This document shows positions 1 through 11,339 of a stretch of 64,000 bases of DNA, in pieces. The translations under genes and the position numbers were made by a program. Location of the stretch: positions 1,707,314 through 1,771,313 of the forward strand of contig JAREIK010001332.1 of the NCBI GenBank assembly GCA_029783825.1, given 5' to 3'. The notes beneath the pieces were generated by a model that worked only from the letters and a program-made list of their open reading frames with translations, was not told the DNA's origin and did not search any database. This DNA is from Sapria himalayana (taxonomy: Eukaryota; Streptophyta; Magnoliopsida; Malpighiales; Rafflesiaceae). How positions within the stretch are numbered: the first letter of the stretch is position 1; each line of letters begins with the position of its first letter.

Positions 1-1800
1 TTGAGATTCATATTGTTATGAACTTGATGCCTCTTTCTTCCACATATTAGATAGATCAAGTAAGATTGAAAGAAATTTAGTGTTGTTTGATGATTATCAG
101 CCCTAAGATTTTTTAGTTGAGGGTGTGATGGATGATATTTTAGTTGGAACTAAAAAAGTCCTTGTTGATCCTAATAATATATCTAATCTTGTGTTGCGAA
201 GATATTCTATACTTCATTTGTTATCTTTTAGATGTTATGATTGTGTATTACTCATGGATGTCAAAAAACTTGAGATATTGTAGGCAACGATCTCATTTGA
301 TAAGAAAGTGGAATGACTTCATGCAATGCAAGAAGAGATAAGTCCCTGCATATCAACTTGACTTATTACTTGTTACTCTTACCTAAAAGGAATTTCAATC
401 TAAAAAACAAATGAATCTTAAGAATAAAATATGGTGTTGATGATTCTCAACCGCGATAGAAGGCTTGATTAGTCATAAATGGTTTTAATCAAAAGAAAGG
501 AGTTAAACTTTGATTATATATATATTTTGGTAATTAAAATATTTTCTATTCAAGTCATTCTGAATCTAAATAATAGCTTGGATTTTAAAATTGATTAACT
601 TGAAATGAATATAATATTTCTCTATGATGACCTTCAAGAAACCCTTTACATTGATCATCCTATGGAATTTCAAGAAGAAAAAAAAAGTCTAATATCCAAA
701 CTAAAAAAGATGTATTTGATTAAGGAAGTCCAGAGGTAGAGACAAAAAATTTCATTTATTTATGGAGTCGCATAACTTTCAACATATCTCTTCTGACCAC
801 GACTTATTTCTTAGTCATCATTTACACTTTGATAAGATTATATTTTTGTTGTACATTATTAGTATGTTAATCATTAGCTACAATGAGAACACAAATTGAC
901 AAGCTTTAGAGGGTTTTGGGTAAAATATTTTTTATAAAAGACTTAAGCCCAAATATATAGATTATTGGGATAAGTATCATTTGATAAGACCTATGTACAT
1001 GTTAATTTCAAGAATATCAATGTGGAGAAAATTCTCGAGAGATTTCTTATGGCGGCTAAGTAGGTCTCAATCTACATATCTAAATATTCCAAGCTAAATA
1101 TTGAGTATTTACCAAAACTATTGAGAAAAGGAGAAACATTATTCATATTTTTCTGTGTCTCAGTTGTTGGGAGTCTTATATATGATATGAAATGTATTAG
1201 ATCAAATATACCACATAATGTTAATGTGGCAAGTAGCTATCTATCATACCTGTGTAAATATTTTTAGTTCGCAGTAGAACTTATTCATCGACAGTCTTAT
1301 GTACAATATAATTTATGATGCATCTCATATATCTATGTTTCTTGTTGGGTGAAAGCCTATTCTTCTTGGATAAAGGTATCCTGATATGAACAATGATTTA
1401 GACTCAATAAGATCTAACTTAATTTATTCTATAACATTTGGAAGGAGAGCAATATTTGACAATCTAAACTAGAAAAGTACATATCATTGTCCAATACTAA
1501 GGCTGAGTTCCATCACAATTGTTGGAGCCCATAAAGAAATGTTATTGATGAGAAGATTTTTAAGAGACTTGGATGTGCATCAAAATATATTTACAACCTA
1601 ATGAGATATTTAGATTGAAATATATTAATAAAAGAATTTGACTTTTCATGGTAGATTAAAACACATTGATGTGTGGTTTCATTAGATTTAAGATATATTA
1701 GATAAAAAGTTAGCTATCCTTTAAAAAATATACACAAATAAAAATATCATTTATAATCTCACGATGCTTTCATGATATGAAAGTTTACTTTTTTTCAAAA
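1..1800 (+). pseudogene. Copia-1 pol remnant: reverse transcriptase and RNase H
   Basis: Degenerate Ty1/copia polyprotein, read across several frames with many stops. Around 290-340 the line before RT is seen (frame reading LHAMQEEI). At about 455-510 LVINGFNQKKGV marks the RT start. At 635-680 there is a match to the copia segment before the catalytic region (YIDHPMEF). At about 840-885 a decayed LLYIISMLIISYNEN stands where copia has LLYVDDMLI, so the catalytic aspartates are lost. From 1160 (SVVGSLIYDMKC) to about 1600 (LSNTKAEFHH) the connection and RNase H domains follow in copia order. The 5' part lies left of the window. No function is possible. Which copia lineage it belongs to is not clear. 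Confidence 0.75.
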
Positions 1801-1830
1801 TATATGTTGATATGAGCCATCCACCTAAAA

Positions 1831-1842
1831 CAAAGGGGGAGA
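1831..1842 (+). promoter_or_regulatory. Polypurine tract of Copia-1
   Basis: The run CAAAGGGGGAGA lies directly after the RNase H remnant and directly before a sequence starting TATTGGGTATGG (ancestrally probably TGTTGGG). This is the usual place and composition of the plus-strand primer site of a copia element. Confidence 0.6.
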
Positions 1843-1844
1843 TT

Positions 1845-2310
1845 TATTGGGTATGGTTGAGTCGGGTACACTAGTTGGTATACTTAATTTTTTTGGTTTG
1901 ATTTATTTGTTTTTTAATGTGAACATCAATGTGTATCTATTGTTTGAAAACTACAAGTTTTATGTAGACCAAAAAAGTGAGATAATTTTTTATCATATGT
2001 TAAAAAAAAGGTAGTAATATGTAGAAATCCTATTTTCAAGTATGCACACTATGAAAAGAAAGAGTGAGAGTTTCCTTGAAGATTAGTCAACAAATCAACT
2101 CTCTCTCTCTCTCTCTCTCTCTGGGTTCTAACTTAAGGTTCTAGTTTTTGTATATGATATTGTCTCCTCATCATGTCCAAAATTAATGTATTTAAGTTCG
2201 TAACATTTCCTTAAAGATTATTATTGTATTTGAGGTTTTCAAAGAACCTCCTACTCCAAATAACTCGAATCACTGAAATTTCTACCCAAAAATTCTAGGT
2301 TTATATTATT
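1845..2310 (+). repeat. Copia-1 3' LTR, start clear, end not resolved
   Basis: Starts immediately after the polypurine tract. It contains a (CT)12 run, as copia leaders often do. No second copy lies in the window because the 5' half of Copia-1 is off the left edge, so the right end is only a guess and could lie several hundred bases further on. Confidence 0.45.
2099..2122 (+). repeat. (CT)12 microsatellite
   Basis: Twelve uninterrupted CT units inside the presumed Copia-1 LTR. Similar CT-rich stretches occur in both LTRs of Copia-2 (about 4811-4850 and 10311-10377). Confidence 0.9.
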
Positions 2311-4533
2311 ATTATTCTATAATTTATATTTTCATTGATTTTTATATTCTATAAGTTATAATTCCAAGTTCAATTTTTGGTAGGTGAAATTAAATATGAA
2401 AATTTGCCTACATGCATAAGTCTTTAGTATATGTTATACTGTAATTTGTGGATATAAATTATGCTTAAATTTTTTTTTAATTCTTATTGGATTGTTTTTC
2501 TAAAATATTCTTTGTTGAATTTATATTGGAATAATCTGCTGAAAATATAAAAAGTGTTGGATTTAAATTTTTTTTTGAGCAAAAATTTACATGTAAACTT
2601 ATGGCTATAAGTGCGTAAGACAATTTTGTATTTTTCAAAAATTATAATCTAATAAAACTAGTTTAATTAACATAAAGTTGTGGCCATAAATTATTTTTAT
2701 TACAAGTGACATTTTAAAATGGAAAATATCTTGATTTGGATTTTGAAAAATTGACTTTTATTGTGCTTCCAAAAAATTATATGACCAACACATAGTGGTC
2801 TAAGAACCACCCTAAATTTTTTTTGCCAATGGTTATTCATGGAGAGGGAAACCCTTAGTTTTTATTTTATAAGTTATGAAGATGAATAATAGATGATAAC
2901 TTTTGAAAGTCAAAGGATCTAGCAACTAGCATCAATTAAATTTTATTAGCTTGTCAAATACTAACCATTAAGGTAATTTAAAGATATAAAACTCGTTACT
3001 AATTTAGTGGAATCAACCACTTTGCTATTTAGAGCTCAACCCCCTTATGTCATAGATCTAACATCTAATATTTTCCTTCCCCAGATAAAATGATGTTTAA
3101 TTACTCATTCTCTAAATTTTTACCACTACATGATGTTTAATATCAACAAGGTAGAAAAAAATAAAAGAAAAATGAATAGTGGAAAGAATTCACAATTCTA
3201 TACTTATTTAATATTGAATTTGAGAAAAAACCTTTGATGAGAGAAATAATTACCTATTTATAGTCTGATTAACATTAGATACTTGTTTTAAGCTCATTAG
3301 CTCAGTAATATTATGAAAATTTAATAACATTATATAAAGAGCATGACAATCCTAGAAAATATGATATGTAGGTGAGTTTCAAAAGTGATTGATAATCGGT
3401 CATGATATATTAATAAGGCTTTGTGAAACCTCATTTCTAAAATCTGTTTCACTTCTTTTGTTACTGAAACTTTCAGCTCCTGGCAACTTTCCTAGATTGC
3501 AAACTTCTTCATCAACCAAACTTTTTATGCATTTCTTATTTTTTTAACTAGAATACTTCAAAAACACCCAAAATATTACAAAACAATTAATATCACAAGC
3601 ACTGACCATTAACATGACAAGCTAGGTCAAGAATGGTCAATTTCTTAATATTAAACCATCTTTACACCATACATAATTCTTCAAAAAACTTCACATACAT
3701 ACGAGGGTACATGTTTAAACATGTCTAATAATGAGATATTTATCTTCACTTGCTTATGTACTTTGAAGATAGCCTAAGCATGATTGAAATCTTTTCTTTG
3801 TATAAGAGACTTTTAGAATTGTGACTTATCAATTCTTTCTTCCATGCATCTTTCTTATAGATCTCATCTTTTTAATTTTTGCAAGTACTAGTAAAAATGT
3901 TAGGGTTTGTTTTTTTCTTTGTTGATTAGCATTTTTTTTTTAGATTTAGAATATGGTTGTTCCAAATTTATCTCATATAAGGCATGTGGAATTGGTGGCT
4001 CTACAAGTTACTTATTTTTTTAAGTGTATTTGTTGAATACAATTTTAGGATTTTCAGTTTCACATGTGCTTGTAAATGTTTTCGTTTTACTCTTTTTTTT
4101 TTGTTAATTTTTAGGTTGCATCTCCTAAACTTTTCTTTCCCCGATTTTTAGAGTTGGTTTGAGATATCAACTAATTCAATTATATTCCACTCCTAAAAGA
4201 TATAATAGTTATCACATAATCAATTTTTGAGTCATATTTGCTTGAACTTCCAACATCAATTATGTTCCTTGGATTTAAATGAGTTTGAGCCTGAAACTTT
4301 TGTATCTCTTGCATTGAATAATGACATATAACTCTCTAAATATATTTCATTTAATGTTTTGATCTCTTGAGAGAGATAATTTTTCTAACTACAAATCTCC
4401 TATTTGAGAGTATTTTCAAAGTTGTCTATCCATTGATTGGTTTGATTTTTGACGAACTCTTAGTTCACCAAAAAGTCTCCCACAACTTTGCTTATGCTCA
4501 TCATTATTTATTCAGCTAGTAAGTTTTCTCGAG
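2311..4533. other. No gene recognised; AT-rich DNA between two copia elements
   Basis: I find no protein homology, no pair of repeats and no RNA gene in this stretch. It may hold the rest of the Copia-1 LTR and older repeat DNA too decayed to name. Confidence 0.5.
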
Positions 4534-4922
4534 TGGTGTCATGACATGATTTATGTTTTCTTGACCATGGTGTCACTATCTCATATTTGGTGTTGTGATT
4601 AGCTCTTGGGTATTGTGACATGATTTATGTTGTTCTGACTATCCCATGGAATCATGACCTCATATTTGGTGTCATGACTGGCTCCTAGTCTCACAACATG
4701 ATTCTAGTTGTTACTACTCCTTGTTTAAGGTATTTCTTTTTGTAATATAAATATATGAGATTTTAATATCAAATGAGTAGAATTGAAACCTCGTGAAATT
4801 TCATCTGCTTCTCTCTTATTATTCTCTCTCTCTCTCACTCTCTCATCACCAAAAATGAATTTTACCATCAATTATCATTTTTGTTCTCTATAAAAAAGAA
4901 AGATCTTGATGATCCTGGTTAA
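4534..4922 (+). repeat. Copia-2 5' LTR
   Basis: Matches 9968-10457. It begins TGGTGTCATGAC and contains about 2.5 copies of a ~78 bp repeat (core GACATGATTTATGTTGT...CCATGG...CATATTTGG). Then come an AT-rich TATAAATATA-like box near 4743, a shared segment (GAGTAGAATTGAAACCT) and a CT-rich stretch. It ends just before the primer binding site. Exact ends are uncertain by about ten bases; no clean target duplication was seen. Confidence 0.7.
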
Positions 4923-4924
4923 TA

Positions 4925-4941
4925 TGGCATCAGAGGGTTGG
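4925..4941 (+). promoter_or_regulatory. Primer binding site, initiator tRNA-Met type
   Basis: TGGCATCAGAGGGTTGG follows the 5' LTR within a few bases. Plant copia elements normally have TGGTATCAGAGC here, complementary to the 3' end of initiator methionine tRNA. One early mismatch is visible (GGC for GGT). Confidence 0.75.
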
Positions 4942-4984
4942 TTCATAGACATGAGAATTATGATTTTAGGGTCATCAACAATTA

Positions 4985-5700
4985 AGTTCTAGAAGATTAT
5001 AAACACAAATTTTGAAATCTAGAAATTTAAGATGGAGAATTTGCTGATTGATAGAGATTTGTAAACCATACTAGAAGTCCAAAGGCTATAGTTAGTAGTT
5101 AGGAAATAGAATTCAAATCTCTAAAGATTATTCAATGGGAGAAGCTAAATTGGAAAACATAAGACTTGATTCAATTGACTTTTATGGATAATGTGTTGAC
5201 AAACATTTCCAACAAAAGACTACCAAGGATCTATGGATGAAGTTGGAAATACTCTATCAAATCATGTCATTGGTAAACAAGTTAATCATAAGGAAGAAAT
5301 TTATACAAGCTGCACATGGAGGATGAAGCCTCATTCTCTATGTATCTACATGATTTCAATACCCTCATCAGCTAGTTGTCATCTATAAGTTGCGTGATCA
5401 ATGATGATGACAAGGAAATTATCCTCCTCTTTTCATTTAAGGCCATGGTTTTAGCACTTCTATGTGAGGATAGGAGATGACAAAATAGTGAACGTTCCTT
5501 GAAAAAAACTTATGTATAAGAGGAAAAACTGACATTAGCAACTCACAATAGCCTGAAAATAATTCAAAGTCAAAAGGTGGGTCAAAGAGTATTGACAAGT
5601 CCAAGGTCAATGCTAGAATTATAACATATTGGATATTTCAGGAGGGATCCCAAGGTGCACGTCATTTTTTTTTTCATTATGCATGGACTATAATCAAGAA
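4985..5700 (+). pseudogene. Copia-2 gag remnant
   Basis: Reading across frames gives the copia gag (UBN2-like) pattern: MENLLIDRD near 5031-5060, KDLWMKLEILY near 5228, LVNKLIIRKK near 5270-5300, then LHMEDEASFSMYLHDFNTLI near 5310-5370 and a DDDKEIILLFSF segment near 5405-5440. The CCHC zinc knuckle expected near 5610-5650 is not intact. Several stops interrupt the frame. In a working element this protein forms the virus-like particle. Confidence 0.7.
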
Positions 5701-6349
5701 AATGTGGTTTATTGATTTGTAATCCACTTATCACATGACTCCCCATCATCATTAGTTATGTAAATATGAGAACCATGATGGAGGATATGTGATAATGTTG
5801 AATGAATAACCATAAGGATTGTTGGCCGTGGGTTGATGAAAATGAGGATGCATCATGAAATTATCAAATTTCTCCTAGGAGTGATGCATATTCTTGGCTT
5901 CAATATAAAATTGATATCTATTAGTACCATGATAGTTTAGGGTGTATTTTTTAGTCGGAACAATTGGTCTTGCAAAATGACTAGAATTGGAAGGTTGATT
6001 ACTCATGGAATAAGGTATGAAACTTTGTACAAGCTGCTCAAAACCACCATCAAGGCTATAAACAATGGTTCATTCTTTTCAGAGGAGCAAACCATTGACA
6101 ACCACAATCAATCTTTGTTATAGCATAGGAGACTTGGGCACATCAACAAGAAATGTATGTCAACTATATCCTTGAATGAAATAATAGAAGATATGTCAGA
6201 TTATGCAACAAAATTAATTTCTATGAGGATTATGTATATGAGAAGTAGAAATGAGTGAAGTTTTAATCCATAGCTAGTAGATCCATGAAAATGCTGGAAT
6301 TAATTCACAGTGATATTTTGAGAGACACTAGTACCATAACTTGGAAGAT
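5700..6349 (+). pseudogene. Copia-2 protease and integrase N-terminal remnant
   Basis: A decayed aspartic protease start is seen at about 5704-5760 (WFIDL, stop, STYHMTPHHH, where copia has a WxxDSGA/SxHM pattern), so the catalytic DSG is lost. A pre-integrase segment follows. At about 6124-6165 HRRLGHINKKCM matches the HHCC zinc region at the integrase start. At about 6296-6349 LIHSDIL begins the catalytic core, with the first catalytic Asp. The coding sequence is cut exactly here by the solo LTR and continues at 7750. Confidence 0.7.
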
Positions 6350-6354
6350 TAAGG

Positions 6355-7744
6355 TGTTAGAGTATGCCGTAAAAGTCAATCATTAGTTGATTCTTTTGGG
6401 ACTTTTATTTCATATCTTATGTATAAAATGACATCATTTTATGATTAGTATATTATTTAGATCCATGCAAATATTAGATGAATATAATAATTCCCTCGAT
6501 TGATATATCCTAAGGAATACTTCTCTAAATTATCTCTAATCAAGTATTAATATTTAAGGGAAATATTAATACATTAAGACTATCATGTAGATTAACTAAT
6601 ATGAAATATTAAGTTAACACATGAGTATATGTTGGAGAACATATACTGATTTGACCCACTATGAGAATGTTACATGGATTATTATTTAAGTATCAAACAC
6701 ATTCACAAAGTGACTATTGGTATAAATTGTTCTTTGACCTGAAGTCATTATGATTCCCTACATAAAAAGTTTTATACTTTAGATTTAGCAAACACCACCT
6801 ATAACAAGAATGGTTATGGGGTTGTTTGTTAGGTATACAATAAATTATGTAGAGGGATATGATTAATATAGATGGAATTTGTCACTTTTATATAATTGAA
6901 GTAATATCAGTTGGCCCCATTATTAAGTAACACTACTAAAATGCATGACCATGCTCAAATAAGTTAATATAAGATATTGAGCTTATTTTTTAAAGTTAGT
7001 TTACTCAAAGATAAAAAAATATATAGATTGATATGAGGATGACAGAATTCGTGCCTCATTAATCAATATAGATATCATGTATAAAAGGACTAAATCATAC
7101 AATAAAATAAGTCACGAAAACAGGTTAAGTTGAGTCTATTATATTTTTGTCACTTGGATAACAATGATGTATTGTTAGATGGTGCTCATTGTTTGTTTAT
7201 TTAAAATGAGATTTTTAAGTCACTACCAATGTTACGAGAACTTATTAGGTCACACATATAAGAACTTATATATATTTAAAGTTTGTTTTATTTTAGTTAG
7301 ACTAAAATAAACTAGGCCTAATCTTAAGTCATAAATTCATTTCAAATCTTAAGTTAATTGGTTTAAAAAGTTTGGTCCAATTAATAGATGTTTGGAACTT
7401 TAAAATGGGCCCAAACTTAAAGCCCACATTTATTTCTTTAAGTTAATGACATATCCTTTAAGTTAATAACATATCCTTTTAGAAAGATATGTGAAAACTA
7501 AAAGATTTTAAAAATGGGAGAGATAGAAAATGGATCAATAATTAAGATACGTTTGTGTGGATACCACTAGAGGCATGAATATTTAACTATGTTAGGATTC
7601 GACCTAAACATTCGGAATCAAAAAAAAAATTGTGCATCACAAGAGGCAACATCTTTGTCTAACGTTTAATTATATTCAATTGGATCACTAGTGGGTTCTT
7701 AGTCCACTATGAAATTCTGATATTAAATATACCGGAACCCTACA
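6355..7744 (+). mobile_element. Solo copia LTR inserted in Copia-2 integrase (TSD TAAGG)
   Basis: A 1390 bp block starting TGTTAGAGTATGCC and ending ACCCTACA, flanked by perfect 5 bp duplications TAAGG at 6350-6354 and 7745-7749. Copia-2 integrase reads up to the left duplication and resumes right after the other one (FLDYVTRYTLIYFIHKKSKEF). There is no internal coding region, primer site or second LTR, so it is a solo LTR left by LTR-LTR recombination. Its sequence differs from the LTRs of Copia-2 and Copia-3, so it comes from a third copia family. Confidence 0.85.
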
Positions 7745-7749
7745 TAAGG

Positions 7750-9240
7750 TACTACATATTGTTTTTGGATTATGTCACTAGATATACTTTGATTTATTTC
7801 ATCCATAAGAAATCCAAAGAATTCAAAACTCTAGTGGAGCACTAGTATAATAGAAAGATAAGTGTTCTCTACACTAATAATGAGACAAAGTATCTTCTAG
7901 TGAATAAATTATGTGTTGAGCAAGGGATAGTCAAACAAAATATAATTTGAATGACACAATAATAGAATTAAATTGATAAATGACTAAATATAATCATGAT
8001 GTAAAGGAAAGGAGTATGAGTTAAGCTAGTTTAGAGCAAAGCTTTTAAGCTAAAGTAGCTGTCATAACATGCTACATGAAATACAATACTTTTACTTTAG
8101 AAGTGATTGTACAAACACCATTTGAGGTACTATTTGGAAGGTAGCTAAAGGTATCTTATTTCAGAATATTGGGCAAAATGCTATGTCGATGTGCATAAAG
8201 AGTAAGGAATAGGTTAGACTTCAAATACATGAAGTACAAGTTCATTGGCTACAAGAAATGCATCAAGGGCTATAAGCTATGGAACTTGAGGAGGTCTGTA
8301 ATCTATATTAGAGATGTAGAATTTAAGATTTACAAAGACAAGCCTACTAGAAGTCATAACTCTCACCATGTCGACATGAAAACAAAAAGTTGTGACTCTT
8401 GATGGCTTGATGTGGAAGCCTAAAGTTATGACTTTCATTATAAAGGCTGATGTCATGAAATGGAATCCCAATGTTGAGACTCAGTCAGTGTCATGATAAG
8501 AAAATATGATGTCATGGCTCAGTTACCTAAAGAAAGTGGAAATGCCAAAGTTGTTGTGAACAAATACCAGAAAGCCTCGAAAGATCTTTCAAAGTCCAAC
8601 ACTCATCTTTGATGAATAGACATAAAAAAAGCAGGGTGATTCTAAACATGAAGAAGAAGTAGCGGCTCCATCTATATTGAGAAAGTCTACATGGATTAAA
8701 TATTTCTCTAATTAGTTTGTACATAATTCTTTTTTATGCTCTTCTTCTTAATAGGTGAAAGCTCGTCACTGTGGAGGAGGACAGAGCCTCAAGGGAATCC
8801 AATTAGTGAGAGTATACCATGAATGATGAAATCCTATCATTGGAAAAAACCACGCTTGGACTCAGTGAAATTTCTCTCAGATTATAAAAAAATTGGATAT
8901 AAATGGTGTTCAAAATGAACATGAAGATAGATGAAGAAATAAAAAGTACAAGGCAAGACTGGTTTCTAAAGGTTTCTCCCATGTTGAAGACATTGACTAC
9001 CATGAAATTTTTTCTCTTATAACAAAACTAACTATTATCTGAATGGTATTGGTAGATGCAACCAAATTTGATCTAGAAGTTGAATAGTTAGATGTGAAGA
9101 CAACTTTTCTTTATCGATACTTTGAGGAGAAGATCTATATGAAGCAACATAAGGCTTTGAGGCACGAGGCAAAGAAGATCTAGTGTGCAAGCACTATAAA
9201 TCATTGTATGGGTTAAAGTAGTCTTTGAGAATGTAGTGAA
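7750..9240 (+). pseudogene. Copia-2 integrase core/C-terminus and RT N-terminal half
   Basis: Continues the integrase after the solo LTR. About 8110-8340 matches the copia integrase C-terminal region (TPFEVLFGR, NRLDFKYMKYKFIGY, KGYKLWNL, YIRDVEF). A degenerate hinge rich in GTCATGAC-like words follows (8336-8500). RT begins near 8890; YKARLVSKGFSHVEDIDYHEIFS-type sequence lies around 8950-9015 and LDVKTTFLY near 9090-9115. At about 9195-9240 the segment that normally reads SLYGLKQ is recognisable. The YVDD catalytic block that should come next is absent. Confidence 0.75.
8336..8500 (+). repeat. Short degenerate tandem repeat, ~36 bp unit
   Basis: Two 36 bp units starting AAGTCATAACTCT and AAGTTGTGACTCT, then a longer third starting AAGTTATGACTTT and a decayed remainder. 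They lie in the variable hinge between integrase and RT of Copia-2. The unit shares the GT(C/T)(A/G)TGACT core with the LTR arrays of the unrelated gypsy family. Confidence 0.5.
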
Positions 9241-9276
9241 AAAGTGTATTGGGTTCTTATTCCATATGCTAGTTTA

Positions 9277-9296
9277 GGGGGGGGGGGGGGGGGGGG
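9277..9296 (+). repeat. G20 homopolymer at the RT deletion point
   Basis: Twenty consecutive G on the + strand in very AT-rich DNA. To the left, RT stops before its catalytic motif. To the right, sequence resumes near the RT/RNase H connection (SRYMYSPLKKHW), so several hundred bases of RT are missing exactly here. Confidence 0.9.
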
Positions 9297-9309
9297 AGGT
9301 AGTATAATG

Positions 9310-9860
9310 TATACAATGTGAGTTCTTAGTAGATATATGTATAGCCCATTAAAGAAGCATTGGAATACTATCAAATTGGTTGTCAAATAACTTCACAAAA
9401 CTCTTGATCTTGTGTTGAAGTTGATGGCTACACCAATGAAAAGTTTTCAAAGTTAGTGGAGCTGCTAATACTGACCATGGCACTTATATGTATAATAAAA
9501 GATCCATAACCAGAAATGTGTTTGATCTATATGGTGGAGCTATGAGTTGGATGAGTAAGAAACAAACAATAGTTAATCTCTGTGTTTCATACAATGAAGC
9601 ATAGTACATGACTTTTACTCATGCTAGTAACAAGGCATCTTGAACTAAAAAAGTATTTGAAGAGCCTGGTTTCAAATAGAAGACTCTATGGCTTAACTAT
9701 GATAGTCAAAATGCTATTTATCTAGAAAAAAATTCATCTACCATGAAAGAATGAAGCACTTAGATATTCAATATAAAATCAATTGAAAACAAATTGAACA
9801 AAATCTAATTTAGTTGAAAAAAAATTAACATGAAGAACTATGCCAACTATTTGAGCAAGC
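9310..9860 (+). pseudogene. Copia-2 RNase H remnant
   Basis: Reads in copia order with stops: RYMYSPLKKHWNTIKW near 9330-9390, GGAMSWMSKKQTIV near 9530-9575, then decayed versions of the ALSTAEAEY and CDN(K/Q)SAI blocks (VSYNEA near 9590, YDSQNAIYL near 9700-9725) and the final segment to about 9860. The first catalytic block (TDSDWAG) is unrecognisable near 9470. Confidence 0.7.
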
Positions 9861-9967
9861 ATAAGAATATTAAACTTTGACACAAACAAAAAAAAAGTAT
9901 ACGAATATTAGGTATGACTCACACTTTAGTTGACATCTCGAGGAACAACAACAATAATTGAAAGAAA

Positions 9968-10457
9968 TGGTATCACAACATTTGGATGTCATGACATGAT
10001 CTACATTATCATAATTAGCTTATGGTGTCACAACATGATTTATGTTGTTGTGACTGTCCCATGGAGTCACGACCTCACATTTGGTATCATGATGGGCTTA
10101 TGGTGTCGTGACATGATTTATGATGTAGTGATTGTACCATTGAGTCATGACCTCATTTTTTTATGCCGTGACTAATTCATGGTGTTGCGATGTGATTCAT
10201 ATTGTTGCAATTCATATATAAGTTATTTTAGCTTTTAATATAAAGAGTTGAGATTGTAATGTCAATTGAGTGGAATTGAAACCTAGTGAAATCAAATATC
10301 CTTTTATTCTCTCTTCTCTTCTCTCTCTCTCTCTCTCACTCTCACTCTCACACACTCTCTCTTTCTCTCTCTCTCGTAACTAAAACAAAATCCCATTATC
10401 GATCATCATTTCTATTCTTTATAAAAAGAGAAGAACATCCAATGATCCTAGAAGGTT
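9968..10457 (+). repeat. Copia-2 3' LTR with ~78 bp tandem repeats
   Basis: Second copy of 4534-4922. It begins TGGTATCACAAC and carries about three ~78 bp units, each starting TGGTGT(C/T)(A/G)(C/T)(A/G)(A/G)CATGATTTATG. An 81-codon open frame across 9930-10175 is only a reading of these units (repeated CHDMIY and SHDL) and is not a gene. A long CT-rich tract at 10311-10377 and an end segment GATCCTAGAAGG match the 5' copy. Confidence 0.7.
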
Positions 10458-11339
10458 ACTAGTAGCTGGAATTTTTACACATCCTCTTGGAAGGATTGAC
10501 ATACATCCTTAAAATCTCTCAAGTGTATTTAAGGATTGTTAATTCCCACATCATGAAATATATGATTAAATTGCACAAGATATAGCCATATAGTTTTATG
10601 TTAGATTGATTTCATAATACAAGACATGTTATTGCTCATATTGTATATGTATAATCTTTCATGGTGTGATAAATATTGTGATACTCCGCATAATATCATT
10701 TCTAAACTTGGTCATCTTCTTTGAGAGGTACCAACATTCCAAAAAAAATTCATCATATAAGTTCTCAAACTAATTGAGTCACTTTTTTATTCTTCCTTTA
10801 ATGTTGTGAATACAAGGTAACACGCAAAGCAAATAACTAAATATCACTACAATAGAAAAATAGGGGTACCTATAACACGTCAACATCATCCTAACAATGG
10901 TGCAATTTTGATGATGTGCTCTACTACAAGAGGTCAAAAATAATTTTAAAACCTAAATTTTCACTAAGGATTATTTATGAATGATCAAGAATTACCTAAC
11001 ATAAACACACAAATATAAAGGTTTTAGGAATCCAATGAGATAAATTAACTTAGTGTATGAGATGAGAAATAGATAACAAACTTATCAAAATCAACTTGTT
11101 TTTATATACATTTTGTAGTAGTTATATGCATACCTATGATAACAATATATTGTTTTAAAGTCTAATATATAGATCATTTTGAAAAAAAATTCCTAATTCT
11201 AAGGAACAATCAGACAATAATTTTTGAAGGAAATCATGATAAATAAACTATAATTTGAAACTTTTTCATAACATTAATGGAACAATCGAATAATACTTTG
11301 AATGAATTCAAAATAGAGAAACTAATTCATTAAACAAAA
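10458..11339. other. No gene; possible CACTA-type terminus at 10845
   Basis: AT-rich DNA without recognisable coding sequence. At 10845 CACTACAATAGAAAAATAGG resembles the terminal inverted repeat of plant CACTA (En/Spm) transposons (usually CACTACAAGAAAA), and related GATGATGTGCTCTACT words follow, as subterminal repeats might. No matching right end was found, so this is at best a fragment. Confidence 0.35.

Larger units (their letters stand above)
4534..10457 (+). mobile_element. Copia-2, Tork-like Ty1/copia element, broken
   Basis: Two related LTRs of about 390 and 490 bp enclose gag, protease, integrase, RT and RNase H remnants in copia order. The gag segment resembles the Tork-type pattern (YKLHMED...FNTLIS...LSS), which with the short LTRs suggests that lineage; this is inference. 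The element is interrupted by a solo LTR at 6355-7744 and has lost its RT catalytic region at a G20 run (9277-9296). All frames carry stops. The LTRs differ in the number of internal ~78 bp repeats. Confidence 0.8.

Noticed and set aside
2311..4533. Possible host gene or intron in the unassigned DNA
   Set aside because: No coding bias, splice-flanked exon or protein similarity could be seen in any frame.
9930..10175. 81-codon frame with repeated CHDMIY motifs
   Set aside because: It reads through the ~78 bp LTR repeats of Copia-2; the periodic peptide only reflects DNA repeats.
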